64,000 nucleotides of DNA from Gigaspora rosea (Eukaryota > Glomeromycota > Glomeromycetes > Diversisporales > Gigasporaceae): positions 125,554-189,553 of the forward strand of contig QKWP01000505.1 of NCBI GenBank assembly GCA_003550325.1, read 5' to 3'. Positions 54,046 through 64,000 of the stretch are shown here, in pieces. Numbering within the stretch: position 1 is the stretch's first letter; each line of letters begins with the position of its first letter. The position numbers were made by a program, and so were the translations under genes. The notes under the pieces were generated by a model, which was not told the origin of the DNA, made no database searches, and was given only the letters and a program-made list of their open reading frames with translations.

Positions 54046-55730
54046 TTTTTTTTTTTTTAAGGTGAGGTCTTGTATCGAAGACTTTTATCGAGTATATGTT
54101 TGTATATATTATGTAATACAATGTTATACTATTTAAGTACTACAGATCAGACATTCTTGACTATCTGTGATCTAAACTTACTAGAGCTTTCCATACCTCA
54201 TTTTTTGTATAATCTTTGTATAATCTTTATTTTTGGACCACTCTCTATTTTGTCATTCAACTAATCACTATATTCCCCACTTCTCTCATATTGCTGATCA
54301 TATACTTCCAAGTAGGTGCAAGGGCCTTGTCTAGTCGATCATAACCTCATGGTTACTTTCTAAACCTTGGTGTCCCGAGATTACCTACTAGTAGTACCTG
54401 TAGTTCTACCGCCACCAGGTTCGTATTTTAAGCTATCTCTTGAATACTGCTATAACCTAGCCTATATCTCAAGCCACTACCTTCCTCCGGTAGTGGAAGC
54501 AGAGCATTGCTGTACCCATTACTCTTAGTAATCTATCGTATATTACTGCAGGTATGCTATCTGGATTGGTTAGCAGATACTTTCCCTAAAGGTAGGTGAG
54601 CACCGGCTATATTGTGTAACTGGTCCAAGTGAGAACCACCCCTATCCTCAGCAAGCTATCTCTCACTCCTCCTATGTGACACAGCTACTCCCAACTGGAT
54701 TTCGTAATACATTTTTGTACTACTTCCAACTTCTTGTAAAGCAGTTGGTGTTTTATCGTTGGTTAGGCCAAGAAGCTAGTGTTACAAGCCATAAGGTTTT
54801 TATCAGCTAGCTTAACCAGCCAATAAAAATATTAGCTAAACGGCTGTCAATGGCTATCAAAAATTATTAGAGGTTAACTTTATTTAAAGTAATTTTATAT
54901 AACTTTGTGTAATTTTGAGTAAGATTCGTTAAATAATTTTGAACACATAACATTTAGTTCTTAGGTGATTCAATTCGGGTCGTACATTCAAACCAAATTA
55001 TTGTAACTCTTTTCTTCTGTACTTTATGTATGTGTTATGAAAATTTAATTTTCTGAAACGTAAAATTACATGTAATTACTCAGCATTAAACACTCTGGTC
55101 TAAATTATGTTATAGTAATCAAATGATCTTAAGCTATATTAGCTAGCCGATCATATTGCATCAGCTGGCTTAGTCGGCTAAGCCGATTTAGCCGCGGCTG
55201 CTTCAGCTGGCTTGTAACACTACAAGGAGCTTTGTTTCGTATTTTGTACTTCCCTCCAGATAATTTGTCATTTTGTTTATATCCCAATGCGCAGATCTTC
55301 TTCTATAGTGGTAGTTTCCTTCCAATTTAGGTTTGGTACCGGTGCCAGAGGTGTTCCTTATCTAGTTTAGGCCAATTCTTTACCACAGATCTCTTTGTGT
55401 TCACTACTTTTCTCACTACTCGGGTTTGTGTTATAGTCGTATTACCCTCCTAATCAAGATCCCAAAACTGCCTTAGGGTTGTTGGTGCTACCTTGTTCTT
55501 GCCCGCCAAGAAATTACTTGCACAATCTTTTGTAACTAGACTGTCATCTATAGTGCCAACCCTCCACAATGGATCTTCTTCCAGAAATTCCTAAACCAGA
55601 TTCGTACTTTACATGAACTTTCACAGGGCCTTGCATTCGAATTTTCCTAGAAACCGCTTCTAGTAAGATTCGAACCAAAGATTTTGGCTATAAGAGTTGA
55701 GCATCTAGACCACTAGACTATGGGCCCCTA
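54046..55730 (-). mobile_element. tRNA-headed retroposon family S3, full copy, 16 bp TSD
   Basis: Minus-strand element of about 1.7 kb. The head (55,730 to about 55,660) reads GGGGCCCATAGTCTAGTGGT and then GGTTCGAATCTTACT, good tRNA A- and B-box matches. The tail is poly(A), read as T before AAGGTGAGGTCTTG at 54,059. Flanking repeats TTTATTTTATTCTTTT lie at 54,030-54,045 and 55,731-55,746. It is far longer than usual SINEs (100-500 bp). A GCTGGCTTAGTCGGCTAAGC palindrome cluster lies at 55,140-55,215. No frame above 70 residues survives. A 5'-truncated relative is at 32,446-33,930. Confidence 0.8.
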
Positions 55731-56029
55731 TTTATTTTATTCTTTTAATTCCAATTCTACTATTTTTTTTTAAAAAAAGAATACCTTAACCCTTTTTTTT
55801 TTAGTTTATATCAAAGATTGGATTCAAAGAACTTTTTAGTCTAGCAATGAAAGCCTCTGCTTCTTTAGCACTACCTCTTTTTTCAATATTTCAATATTTT
55901 TCACAAAATCTTTTGGTAAGTTCATTTACAGCAAGCCGTCTATTTTCTATATTTTTTTTTCTTTACTTTGCCTTGAAACCTTTATAGTTACTAATTCACA
56001 ATACTTCAAACCTACTTTCCTCAAACATT

Positions 56030-57771
56030 TCTTGGAATATTTTCTAGGCTTACAGTTAATAGTCAGTGGGTACCATAGGAATATTTATGAAATATATGTT
56101 TGCATAGTAGCAAATATCTGGTATGAAACATGCAACAACAATTTTAGCGAAATGAGCCCTGGTGTGCCTTTACTCTTTGCCAACCTATCAACTATCATAC
56201 AAGCTTCTTTCACAAGCAGTAATTGTATAGGCTAGAGGAACTTGCAAATTTCTTTTATAATTTTGTTATTTATTCTATAAACTTAACAAAAATTAAAAGC
56301 AGTGCTTTCAGCATCAATTTTTTTTTAAAACCAAGGACAACAACTTTATGAGATGCACCAATTAACCCATATAAGTGAAATATTATTCTTTTTAGCTCAT
56401 TATAAAAAGACTTTAATGTATTGGTAGATATAATTTGAAGTAATGTTTCATGCCCAAAGGGCTTATTGATAAGTGTTTTTGAATAGTTTTGTTGGATATA
56501 GTTCCAAATAGCGGAAATTAGACAATTTTTAATGGCCTCCTGAACAAGTTGTTCATATTTTGCTTTTGTATTTTTATTCATAGCTGCTACTATAACTTTT
56601 TGAGTTTCATCTTTGTAAATCTTTAAAATCCATATATGTAATATATGAACAATGCAAAATAAAACTTCATACCTTTGTTTATCTGCAACGATGCTAGGAA
56701 ATGCTTGCTTTATACCATTAGCCTTGGCACTGCTTTGATTAATTAAAATATAACAAAAGGGCCCAATGGCAATATTTATCTTTAATTAATTATAGTGTTT
56801 CTGTAATAGTTAGGCTGTCCTTAGCATATACAAAAAAATAAGACCCATTTTCCCAATACCTGTGATTGTCGCAGATATATAATATAAAAAGCTTTCAATT
56901 ATACTTGTTCATTTTATGGATGGAATCCATTAATGTAAGCTAGCCATAGTGTTAGATTTTTTCTATTTGTCTATAGTTCATAAAAACTAAACCCCTATAT
57001 ACTTTACTTTCTTTTTTGCAAATTGTTGAGAAGCATGGTAATGTTCAGCATAATACCTTTGATTCATCAGATACAACAAAGTTTCTAATATATCCTCTCT
57101 CAAGCTTGTACTACCTATTAAATAAATGTTCATAGGACCTTGTATTTTATATTTGATAGTTGTAACCTTTTTATATTATAAAATATTCAATACTATTGTT
57201 TAGCTCTAGTTTATTTTTTGCATACTCTTTGATTATACTAGTAATTGCTATGGGTTTATAGTTTTTTACAGCCTTGTTTGTAACTAAAAACTGAGTAGTA
57301 TTTGAACATTTAGCATATTACTTTGATCTAATGCATATATATAGTTTGGTAAATCCTTAAATTGTTCAATCAGAACTATTCTAGAAGAGGCAGACCATGC
57401 TACTTTAATCTTTGTATTGCAAATGCCAGCTAGTTGAATTTTTGCTTTTTTTTTTATTTATTATCTAAAACATCATCTTGCTGCATACTTGATTTTCAAT
57501 ATTTCATTATATAGCAAGCATAAATTTTCTAAGAATCATCACCATTTTGAAGTTTGTTTGAACTAAATTGAGTCCAGATATTTGAGACTAAAGACCACAA
57601 ATTGTTATTGAACTCTTTATCCAGTACATCAAAAAAATTTATTATATTAAAAAAAAGGAAGCATATCCTATTAATATAAGACTCATTATTGTTAAAAATG
57701 CTTGTTGTAGAGGTATTAACTTCGTTTTTTTTGTTCATAGTTAAAAAAAGAAAGAAAAAAGATTCTTTCAA
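56030..57771 (-). pseudogene. MULE-type transposase relic
   Basis: Frames broken by many stops and shifts. The best segment (about 56,800-56,270) reads GPFCYILINQSSAKANGIKQ, then AFPSIVADKQRYEVLFCIVH, AAMNKNTKAKYEQLVQEAIK and LLQIISTNTLKSFYNELKRI. This order (an Asp/Asn-Gln-S-x-x-A-x-G-I/AFP block, a C-x-x-H block, then TTN-x-x-x-S-[FY]-x-x-x-LK) is that of MULE transposase domains, abundant in mycorrhizal fungal genomes. An upstream fragment with NNNLWSLVSNIWTQFSSNKL lies at 57,529-57,771. No intact catalytic triad can be shown. Terminal repeats are not identified. Confidence 0.62.
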
Positions 57772-57804
57772 AAAAAAAAAAAACTATGATAAAGAAGATA
57801 AAAA

Positions 57805-58046
57805 ACCGGTTTTTTTTACTTGTTTCTTGAAACTTTTTGATTAATATTCTTTTTTTTTTATTATTAAAAATAAAAAAAAAAAAAAGAAAAAAAAACAAAT
57901 TTAAGAAAAAAAAAATTTTTTTCAAACCGGTTTTTTTTACTTGTTTCTTGAAACTTTTTGATTAATATTCTTTTTTTTTTATTATTAAAAATAAAAAAAA
58001 AAAACAGAAAAAAACACAAATTTAAGAAAAGTTAAATTTTTTTCAA
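57805..58046. repeat. Tandem pair of a 121 bp unit (ACCGGTTTTTTTTACTTGTT)
   Basis: Units start at 57,805 and 57,926. Both contain TTGAAACTTTTTGATTAATA and CAAATTTAAGAAAA. The second copy of the region (62,149 onward) has only the first 28 bp of one unit. Confidence 0.8.
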
Positions 58047-58393
58047 AAAAAGAACCAATTGTAAAGTAAGTGATATTTTGAAAAAAAGTGGTTGTACAAC
58101 TTACGTGATGAACAAAAAATTCTAACTATGCATGTGATCAAAGAATTCTAACTATGCACATGATCGATGTTGTGCTATCTTAACACGTAAATAATCAAAA
58201 CTTGCTTTACTTTAGCTAACCTCTAATTTTGAAATTAATTAATCTATTTGTGTAATATCTGATATTAAGTTGCATTTTTTCATTAATTGACTAACTTTTA
58301 AATATTATTTAAACAATTTTTTATTAATATACTTTTTTTTTAATTTTAATGATAAGACCTTGCTTTTATCTTTATTAAATTTAATGAAAACTT
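58047..58393. other. AT-rich spacer ending at a single n
   Basis: Contains AATTCTAACTATGCATGTGA and AATTCTAACTATGCACATGA as direct repeats (58,119-58,165). The last 60 bp (TTTTAATTTTAATGATAAGA onward) recur at 62,171-62,227. Confidence 0.5.
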
Positions 58394-58394
58394 N

Positions 58395-61300
58395 TTTTTT
58401 TTAAGGTGAGGTCTTGTATCGAAGACTTTTATCGAGTATATGTTTGTATATATTATGTAATACAATGTTATACTATTTAAGTACTACAGATCAGACATTC
58501 TTGACTATCTGTGATCTAAACTTACTAGAGCTTTCCATACCTCATTTTTTGTATAATCTTTGTATAATCTTTATTTTTGGACCACTCTCTATTTTGTCAT
58601 TCAACTAATCACTATATTCCCCACTTCTCTCATATTGCTGATCATATACTTCCAAGTAGGTGCAAGGGCCTTGTCTAGTCGATCATAACCTCATGGTTAC
58701 TTTCTAAACCTTGGTGTCCCGAGATTACCTACTAGTAGTACCTGTAGTTCTACCGCCACCAGGTTCGTATTTTAAGCTATCTCTTGAATACTGCTATAAC
58801 CTAGCCTATATCTCAAGCCACTACCTTCCTCCGGTAGTGGAAGCAGAGCATTGCTGTACCCATTACTCTTAGTAATCTATCGTATATTACTGCAGGTATG
58901 CTATCTGGATTGGTTAGCAGATACTTTCCCTAAAGGTAGGTGAGCACCGGCTATATTGTGTAACTGGTCCAAGTGAGAACCACCCCTATCCTCAGCAAGC
59001 TATCTCTCACTCCTCCTATGTGACACAGCTACTCCCAACTGGATTTCGTAATACATTTTTGTACTACTTCCAACTTCTTGTAAAGCAGTTGGTGTTTTAT
59101 CGTTGGTTAGGCCAAGAAGCTAGTGTTACAAGCCATAAGGTTTTTATCAGCTAGCTTAACCAGCCAATAAAAATATTAGCTAAACGGCTGTCAATGGCTA
59201 TCAAAAATTATTAGAGGTTAACTTTATTTAAAGTAATTTTATATAACTTTGTGTAATTTTGAGTAAGATTCGTTAAATAATTTTGAACACATAACATTTA
59301 GTTCTTAGGTGATTCAATTCGGGTCGTACATTCAAACCAAATTATTGTAACTCTTTTCTTCTGTACTTTATGTATGTGTTATGAAAATTTAATTTTCTGA
59401 AACGTAAAATTACATGTAATTACTCAGCATTAAACACTCTGGTCTAAATTATGTTATAGTAATCAAATGATCTTAAGCTATATTAGCTAGCCGATCATAT
59501 TGCATCAGCTGGCTTAGTCGGCTAAGCCGATTTAGCCGCGGCTGCTTCAGCTGGCTTGTAACACTACAAGGAGCTTTGTTTCGTATTTTGTACTTCCCTC
59601 CAGATAATTTGTCATTTTGTTTATATCCCAATGCGCAGATCTTCTTCTATAGTGGTAGTTTCCTTCCAATTTAGGTTTGGTACCGGTGCCAGAGGTGTTC
59701 CTTATCTAGTTTAGGCCAATTCTTTACCACAGATCTCTTTGTGTTCACTACTTTTCTCACTACTCGGGTTTGTGTTATAGTCGTATTACCCTCCTAATCA
59801 AGATCCCAAAACTGCCTTAGGGTTGTTGGTGCTACCTTGTTCTTGCCCGCCAAGAAATTACTTGCACAATCTTTTGTAACTAGACTGTCATCTATAGTGC
59901 CAACCCTCCACAATGGATCTTCTTCCAGAAATTCCTAAACCAGATTCGTACTTTACATGAACTTTCACAGGGCCTTGCATTCGAATTTTCCTAGAAACCG
60001 CTTCTAGTAAGATTCGAACCAAAGATTTTGGCTATAAGAGTTGAGCATCTAGACCACTAGACTATGGGCCCCTATTTATTTTATTCTTTTAATTCCAATT
60101 CTACTATTTTTTTTTAAAAAAAGAATACCTTAACCCTTTTTTTTTTAGTTTATATCAAAGATTGGATTCAAAGAACTTTTTAGTCTAGCAATGAAAGCCT
60201 CTGCTTCTTTAGCACTACCTCTTTTTTCAATATTTCAATATTTTTCACAAAATCTTTTGGTAAGTTCATTTACAGCAAGCCGTCTATTTTCTATATTTTT
60301 TTTTCTTTACTTTGCCTTGAAACCTTTATAGTTACTAATTCACAATACTTCAAACCTACTTTCCTCAAACATTTCTTGGAATATTTTCTAGGCTTACAGT
60401 TAATAGTCAGTGGGTACCATAGGAATATTTATGAAATATATGTTTGCATAGTAGCAAATATCTGGTATGAAACATGCAACAACAATTTTAGCGAAATGAG
60501 CCCTGGTGTGCCTTTACTCTTTGCCAACCTATCAACTATCATACAAGCTTCTTTCACAAGCAGTAATTGTATAGGCTAGAGGAACTTGCAAATTTCTTTT
60601 ATAATTTTGTTATTTATTCTATAAACTTAACAAAAATTAAAAGCAGTGCTTTCAGCATCAATTTTTTTTTAAAACCAAGGACAACAACTTTATGAGATGC
60701 ACCAATTAACCCATATAAGTGAAATATTATTCTTTTTAGCTCATTATAAAAAGACTTTAATGTATTGGTAGATATAATTTGAAGTAATGTTTCATGCCCA
60801 AAGGGCTTATTGATAAGTGTTTTTGAATAGTTTTGTTGGATATAGTTCCAAATAGCGGAAATTAGACAATTTTTAATGGCCTCCTGAACAAGTTGTTCAT
60901 ATTTTGCTTTTGTATTTTTATTCATAGCTGCTACTATAACTTTTTGAGTTTCATCTTTGTAAATCTTTAAAATCCATATATGTAATATATGAACAATGCA
61001 AAATAAAACTTCATACCTTTGTTTATCTGCAACGATGCTAGGAAATGCTTGCTTTATACCATTAGCCTTGGCACTGCTTTGATTAATTAAAATATAACAA
61101 AAGGGCCCAATGGCAATATTTATCTTTAATTAATTATAGTGTTTCTGTAATAGTTAGGCTGTCCTTAGCATATACAAAAAAATAAGACCCATTTTCCCAA
61201 TACCTGTGATTGTCGCAGATATATAATATAAAAAGCTTTCAATTATACTTGTTCATTTTATGGATGGAATCCATTAATGTAAGCTAGCCATAGTGTTAGA

Positions 61301-62172
61301 TTTTTTCTATTTGTCTATAGTTCATAAAAACTAAACCCCTATATACTTTACTTTCTTTTTTGCAAATTGTTGAGAAGCATGGTAATGTTCAGCATAATAC
61401 CTTTGATTCATCAGATACAACAAAGTTTCTAATATATCCTCTCTCAAGCTTGTACTACCTATTAAATAAATGTTCATAGGACCTTGTATTTTATATTTGA
61501 TAGTTGTAACCTTTTTATATTATAAAATATTCAATACTATTGTTTAGCTCTAGTTTATTTTTTGCATACTCTTTGATTATACTAGTAATTGCTATGGGTT
61601 TATAGTTTTTTACAGCCTTGTTTGTAACTAAAAACTGAGTAGTATTTGAACATTTAGCATATTACTTTGATCTAATGCATATATATAGTTTGGTAAATCC
61701 TTAAATTGTTCAATCAGAACTATTCTAGAAGAGGCAGACCATGCTACTTTAATCTTTGTATTGCAAATGCCAGCTAGTTGAATTTTTGCTTTTTTTTTTA
61801 TTTATTATCTAAAACATCATCTTGCTGCATACTTGATTTTCAATATTTCATTATATAGCAAGCATAAATTTTCTAAGAATCATCACCATTTTGAAGTTTG
61901 TTTGAACTAAATTGAGTCCAGATATTTGAGACTAAAGACCACAAATTGTTATTGAACTCTTTATCCAGTACATCAAAAAAATTTATTATATTAAAAAAAA
62001 GGAAGCATATCCTATTAATATAAGACTCATTATTGTTAAAAATGCTTGTTGTAGAGGTATTAACTTCGTTTTTTTTGTTCATAGTTAAAAAAAGAAAGAA
62101 AAAAGATTCTTTCAAAAAAAAAAAAAACTATGATAAAGAAGATAAAAAACCGGTTTTTTTTACTTGTTTCTT
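58395..62172 (+). repeat. 3.8 kb identical copy of about 54,051-57,828 after a single n
   Basis: Offset is +4,344. It repeats retroposon S3 (58,395-60,074) and the MULE relic (60,374-62,115) without any difference seen by eye. After 62,172 it joins directly to TTTTAATTTTAATGATAAGA, which in copy 1 comes about 500 bp later. The pair is therefore two versions of one locus that differ by a 0.5 kb indel. Confidence 0.8.
60374..62115 (-). pseudogene. MULE-type transposase relic (duplicate of 56,030-57,771)
   Basis: Same sequence and same breaks as the first copy. It should not be counted as a second gene until the duplication is confirmed. Confidence 0.55.
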
Positions 62173-62345
62173 TTAATTTTAATGATAAGACCTTGCTTTT
62201 ATCTTTATTAAATTTAATGAAAACTTTTTACAGTTAAAAAAAATTTTATTGTTTAAATCTAATGCTAAGAAAAAGAACTTAGACATATAGCTAGATAAAC
62301 AAAAGTAGACCTAGTACTTATCTGTGGTCTAAACCAACCAGAGTG
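62173..62345 (-). mobile_element. S3-like retroposon 3' end fragment
   Basis: AATGATAAGACCTTGCTTTT, AAATCTAATGCTAAGAAAAA and TATCTGTGGTCTAAACCAAC align with 39,228-39,390. Confidence 0.5.
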
Positions 62346-62930
62346 GCCAAGGCTCACCTAGATTTGATTATTAGTTAATATATTTGAATATTAAGATACT
62401 TTTTAAACTTTTAATTTTTTAAAAAATTTAATAATTTAAAAATAAGCTATTTTATATTTTTTTGTATAACTTTTTGTTTAAAAATAATAGCTTATTTTTA
62501 AAAATATACAATAAATTTTTTAAACTATAATTAACTAAAATACTATACTAAATAGTTTATATACTTTATATATATTTTTTTTGAATTTAAAGCATTTATT
62601 TTAGAATCTAGAATTTTATTTGGTTTACTTATTATAAATTATATATAAATAAAAATATAGCTAGCTATATGTACATTTTTGTTATCTAATTTAAATATTT
62701 GCTCTAAAGTTTCATACTAGTTATTATATTGTAATTCAACTATAAAAATTGTCTATTTAAATTTTCTAATCTTTTGTTTCTTAATTAATCTTAACTATTT
62801 TATTAAAATATCCATAGTATATAGAGAATATTCATAAATAATGTTATACAAAAGAGGGTGAAGGAGGTTGACAAAATATAATGTTTTTTCTGATAAATAG
62901 GAAGGGGTCAAAAAAAGTAATTTTTTTGAA
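62346..62930. other. AT-rich spacer
   Basis: An inverted pair, TTAATAATTTAAAAATAAGC (62,428) with AAATAATAGCTTATTTTTAA (62,480), forms a small hairpin. No gene. Confidence 0.4.
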
Positions 62931-62939
62931 AAATTTGTT

Positions 62940-63560
62940 TAAATTTTGATCCAGAAATTCAAATTAAATAATTTTGGTACCATTTGATTTGTCTCGGTAA
63001 GAGGTACTAAAATCATTTCATTTGGATTACTAGATTAGCAAAATTCTATTGGTTCTATCTTTTTTTATAAAAAAAATATGTTTGTTGCCAGAAATGGCAG
63101 TTACCAGAGCATGATCAACCAATTAGATTGTGTAATGTTCGATCAAAACAAAAACAAAACATCAAAATTTACTATCGTTAGGGTCAGGGTTAAAGCTATA
63201 GTTAAGGTTCGGGTATAGCTTTGTATATAGTAAAATTTTGCAAAGAATTTTTTTTTGTATAAAAAAAAGTAGTTTCATAAACAAAATTTTAAGTTAGAAG
63301 TGATTTTTTAAAAAAATCAAAGTTTTTGCATTTTTACATTACACATGATTTTTTGATCTAATTGGTTGATCACACTCTAGTGACTGTCACTACCGGTGAC
63401 AAATAGATTCACTCTTCTTATAAAATTACTATAAAACCAATAGTTTTTGTAAATATTTGCTAATCCAGTAATCCAAATAAAATGAATTTGGTACTATTCG
63501 ATTCTTCTCACTGAGATAAATGGATTGATACCAAAATTATCTAAATTAGATTATTGTAGC
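62940..63560. repeat. Motif-variant palindrome split by a core-module element
   Basis: The left arm (ATTTTGGTACCATTTGATTT, GGATTACTAGATTAGCAAAA) and right arm (TTTGCTAATCCAGTAATCCA, GGTACTATTCGATTCTTCTC) are inverted copies. The element at 63,080-63,405 sits at the hairpin tip. Confidence 0.6.
63080..63405 (-). mobile_element. Core-module MITE with GCCAGAAATGGCAGTTACCA ends
   Basis: Inverted ends of about 45 bp include GCATGATCAACCAATTAGAT and ATCTAATTGGTTGATCACAC. The core is in reverse orientation: GTTAGGGTCAGGGTTAAAGC, TATAGTAAAATTTTGCAAAG and AGTAGTTTCATAAACAAAAT. Confidence 0.72.
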
Positions 63561-64000
63561 ACAATATATCCAAGTTTTGTAAAATTTTATATATAAATAT
63601 ATAGATTTTAAAAATTTTTTTTATATAGTTTAGGGAGGTTAAAAGCTACTATATAAAAGTACATACTGTAATATTATTTATGAATGCCCCTATATATAGA
63701 CAGTTCAAATATTTCAGATTCTTTTCTTGAACTTCTTTAAGTGGTAAATCACAGATAAAAGGTCAAAAATGATAATTATTTTATAATAAATTACAGCAGA
63801 CATTTAATAGTAAATTTCTATAGTGTGCGAATAGGGCTTTTCTACATATAAAAGTATTTTTTTACTAAGCAAACCTTTTATAATTTCTAATTAAACTTTG
63901 CAGAACCAACTTTTTTGTTTCTAATGATAGTTAAATCATTCAAATCGTGTTAGTATATAATACAATATGAGTGTTTATTGATTGTTTACCATATTAGCGG
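63561..64000. other. Right edge, one motif copy
   Basis: 63,860-63,950 holds a motif variant (TTTTTACTAAGCAAAC, TTTCTAATGATAGTTAAATC, ATTCAAATCGTGTTAG). Nothing else is recognised up to the window end. Confidence 0.45.

Noticed and set aside
55660..55730. Functional tRNA gene
   Set aside because: A- and B-boxes are good, but the segment is the head of a poly(A)-tailed element with a TSD and shows no clear paired acceptor stem. The same holds for 26,764-26,835 and 41,205-41,279.

Overview
The window is strongly AT-rich nuclear DNA from a eukaryote, almost certainly a fungus. The one well-supported gene has four exons with GT-AG introns, and most of the rest is a dense layering of small DNA-transposon derivatives, tRNA-headed retroposons, fold-back repeats and minisatellites. 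A decayed MULE-type transposase, the extreme AT content and the repeat load fit an arbuscular mycorrhizal fungus (Glomeromycotina, for example Rhizophagus). That placement is inference. There are no bacterial-style operons, rRNA genes or functional tRNAs.

Layout. 1-16.5 kb: repeats only (a GC-rich ACCCGGGT island, a 1.5 kb fold-back array, hAT-, Tourist- and pogo-like MITEs, a 0.9 kb palindrome, and a transposon with minisatellite cargo). 16,562-17,548: run of 987 N. 17.7-20.8 kb: a minus-strand protein tyrosine phosphatase of 690 residues with an N-terminal rhodanese-like (CH2) domain, the architecture of fungal MAPK phosphatases; its first intron is swollen by a minisatellite. 21-28 kb: AT-rich spacer with scattered MITEs and a 1 kb tRNA-headed retroposon. 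28.2-31.6 kb: a nest of repeats at least five levels deep, in which most insertions can be read from target-site duplications (TSDs). 32.4-37.2 kb: retroposons inside retroposons, including a 1.1 kb poly(A)-tailed insert with a broken reading frame, and a hAT-like MITE that cuts the B-box of a tRNA-derived head. 38.6-51.1 kb: two large fold-back elements carrying nested MITEs, a SINE with a 15 bp TSD, and a small possible gene (43.8-44.5 kb). 51.4-64 kb: a second minisatellite-bearing transposon, a 1.7 kb tRNA-headed retroposon, a MULE relic, and terminal repeats.

Assembly caution. Five isolated single-base 'n' characters occur. Three of them (9,732; 44,854; 58,394) are each followed directly by sequence that repeats upstream sequence (80 bp, 2.09 kb and 3.8 kb). 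These are best read as contig ends that overlap but were not merged, so the apparent duplications at 44,855-46,942 and 58,395-62,227 are probably artefacts or alternative alleles rather than biology.

Most novel-looking signal. A loosely conserved sequence of about 70-90 bp recurs nearly thirty times on both strands, in elements that otherwise differ. It runs from a short CTC/GAG palindrome to a TCTAAYRRTRGTTAAATCAT-like stretch and then a CCAGTGGATCAAAAGTTATT-like stretch. It usually occurs in head-to-head pairs that form long hairpins. A second, separate core of about 130 bp is shared by elements with different terminal repeats. Both look like mobile modules that move between non-autonomous transposons.
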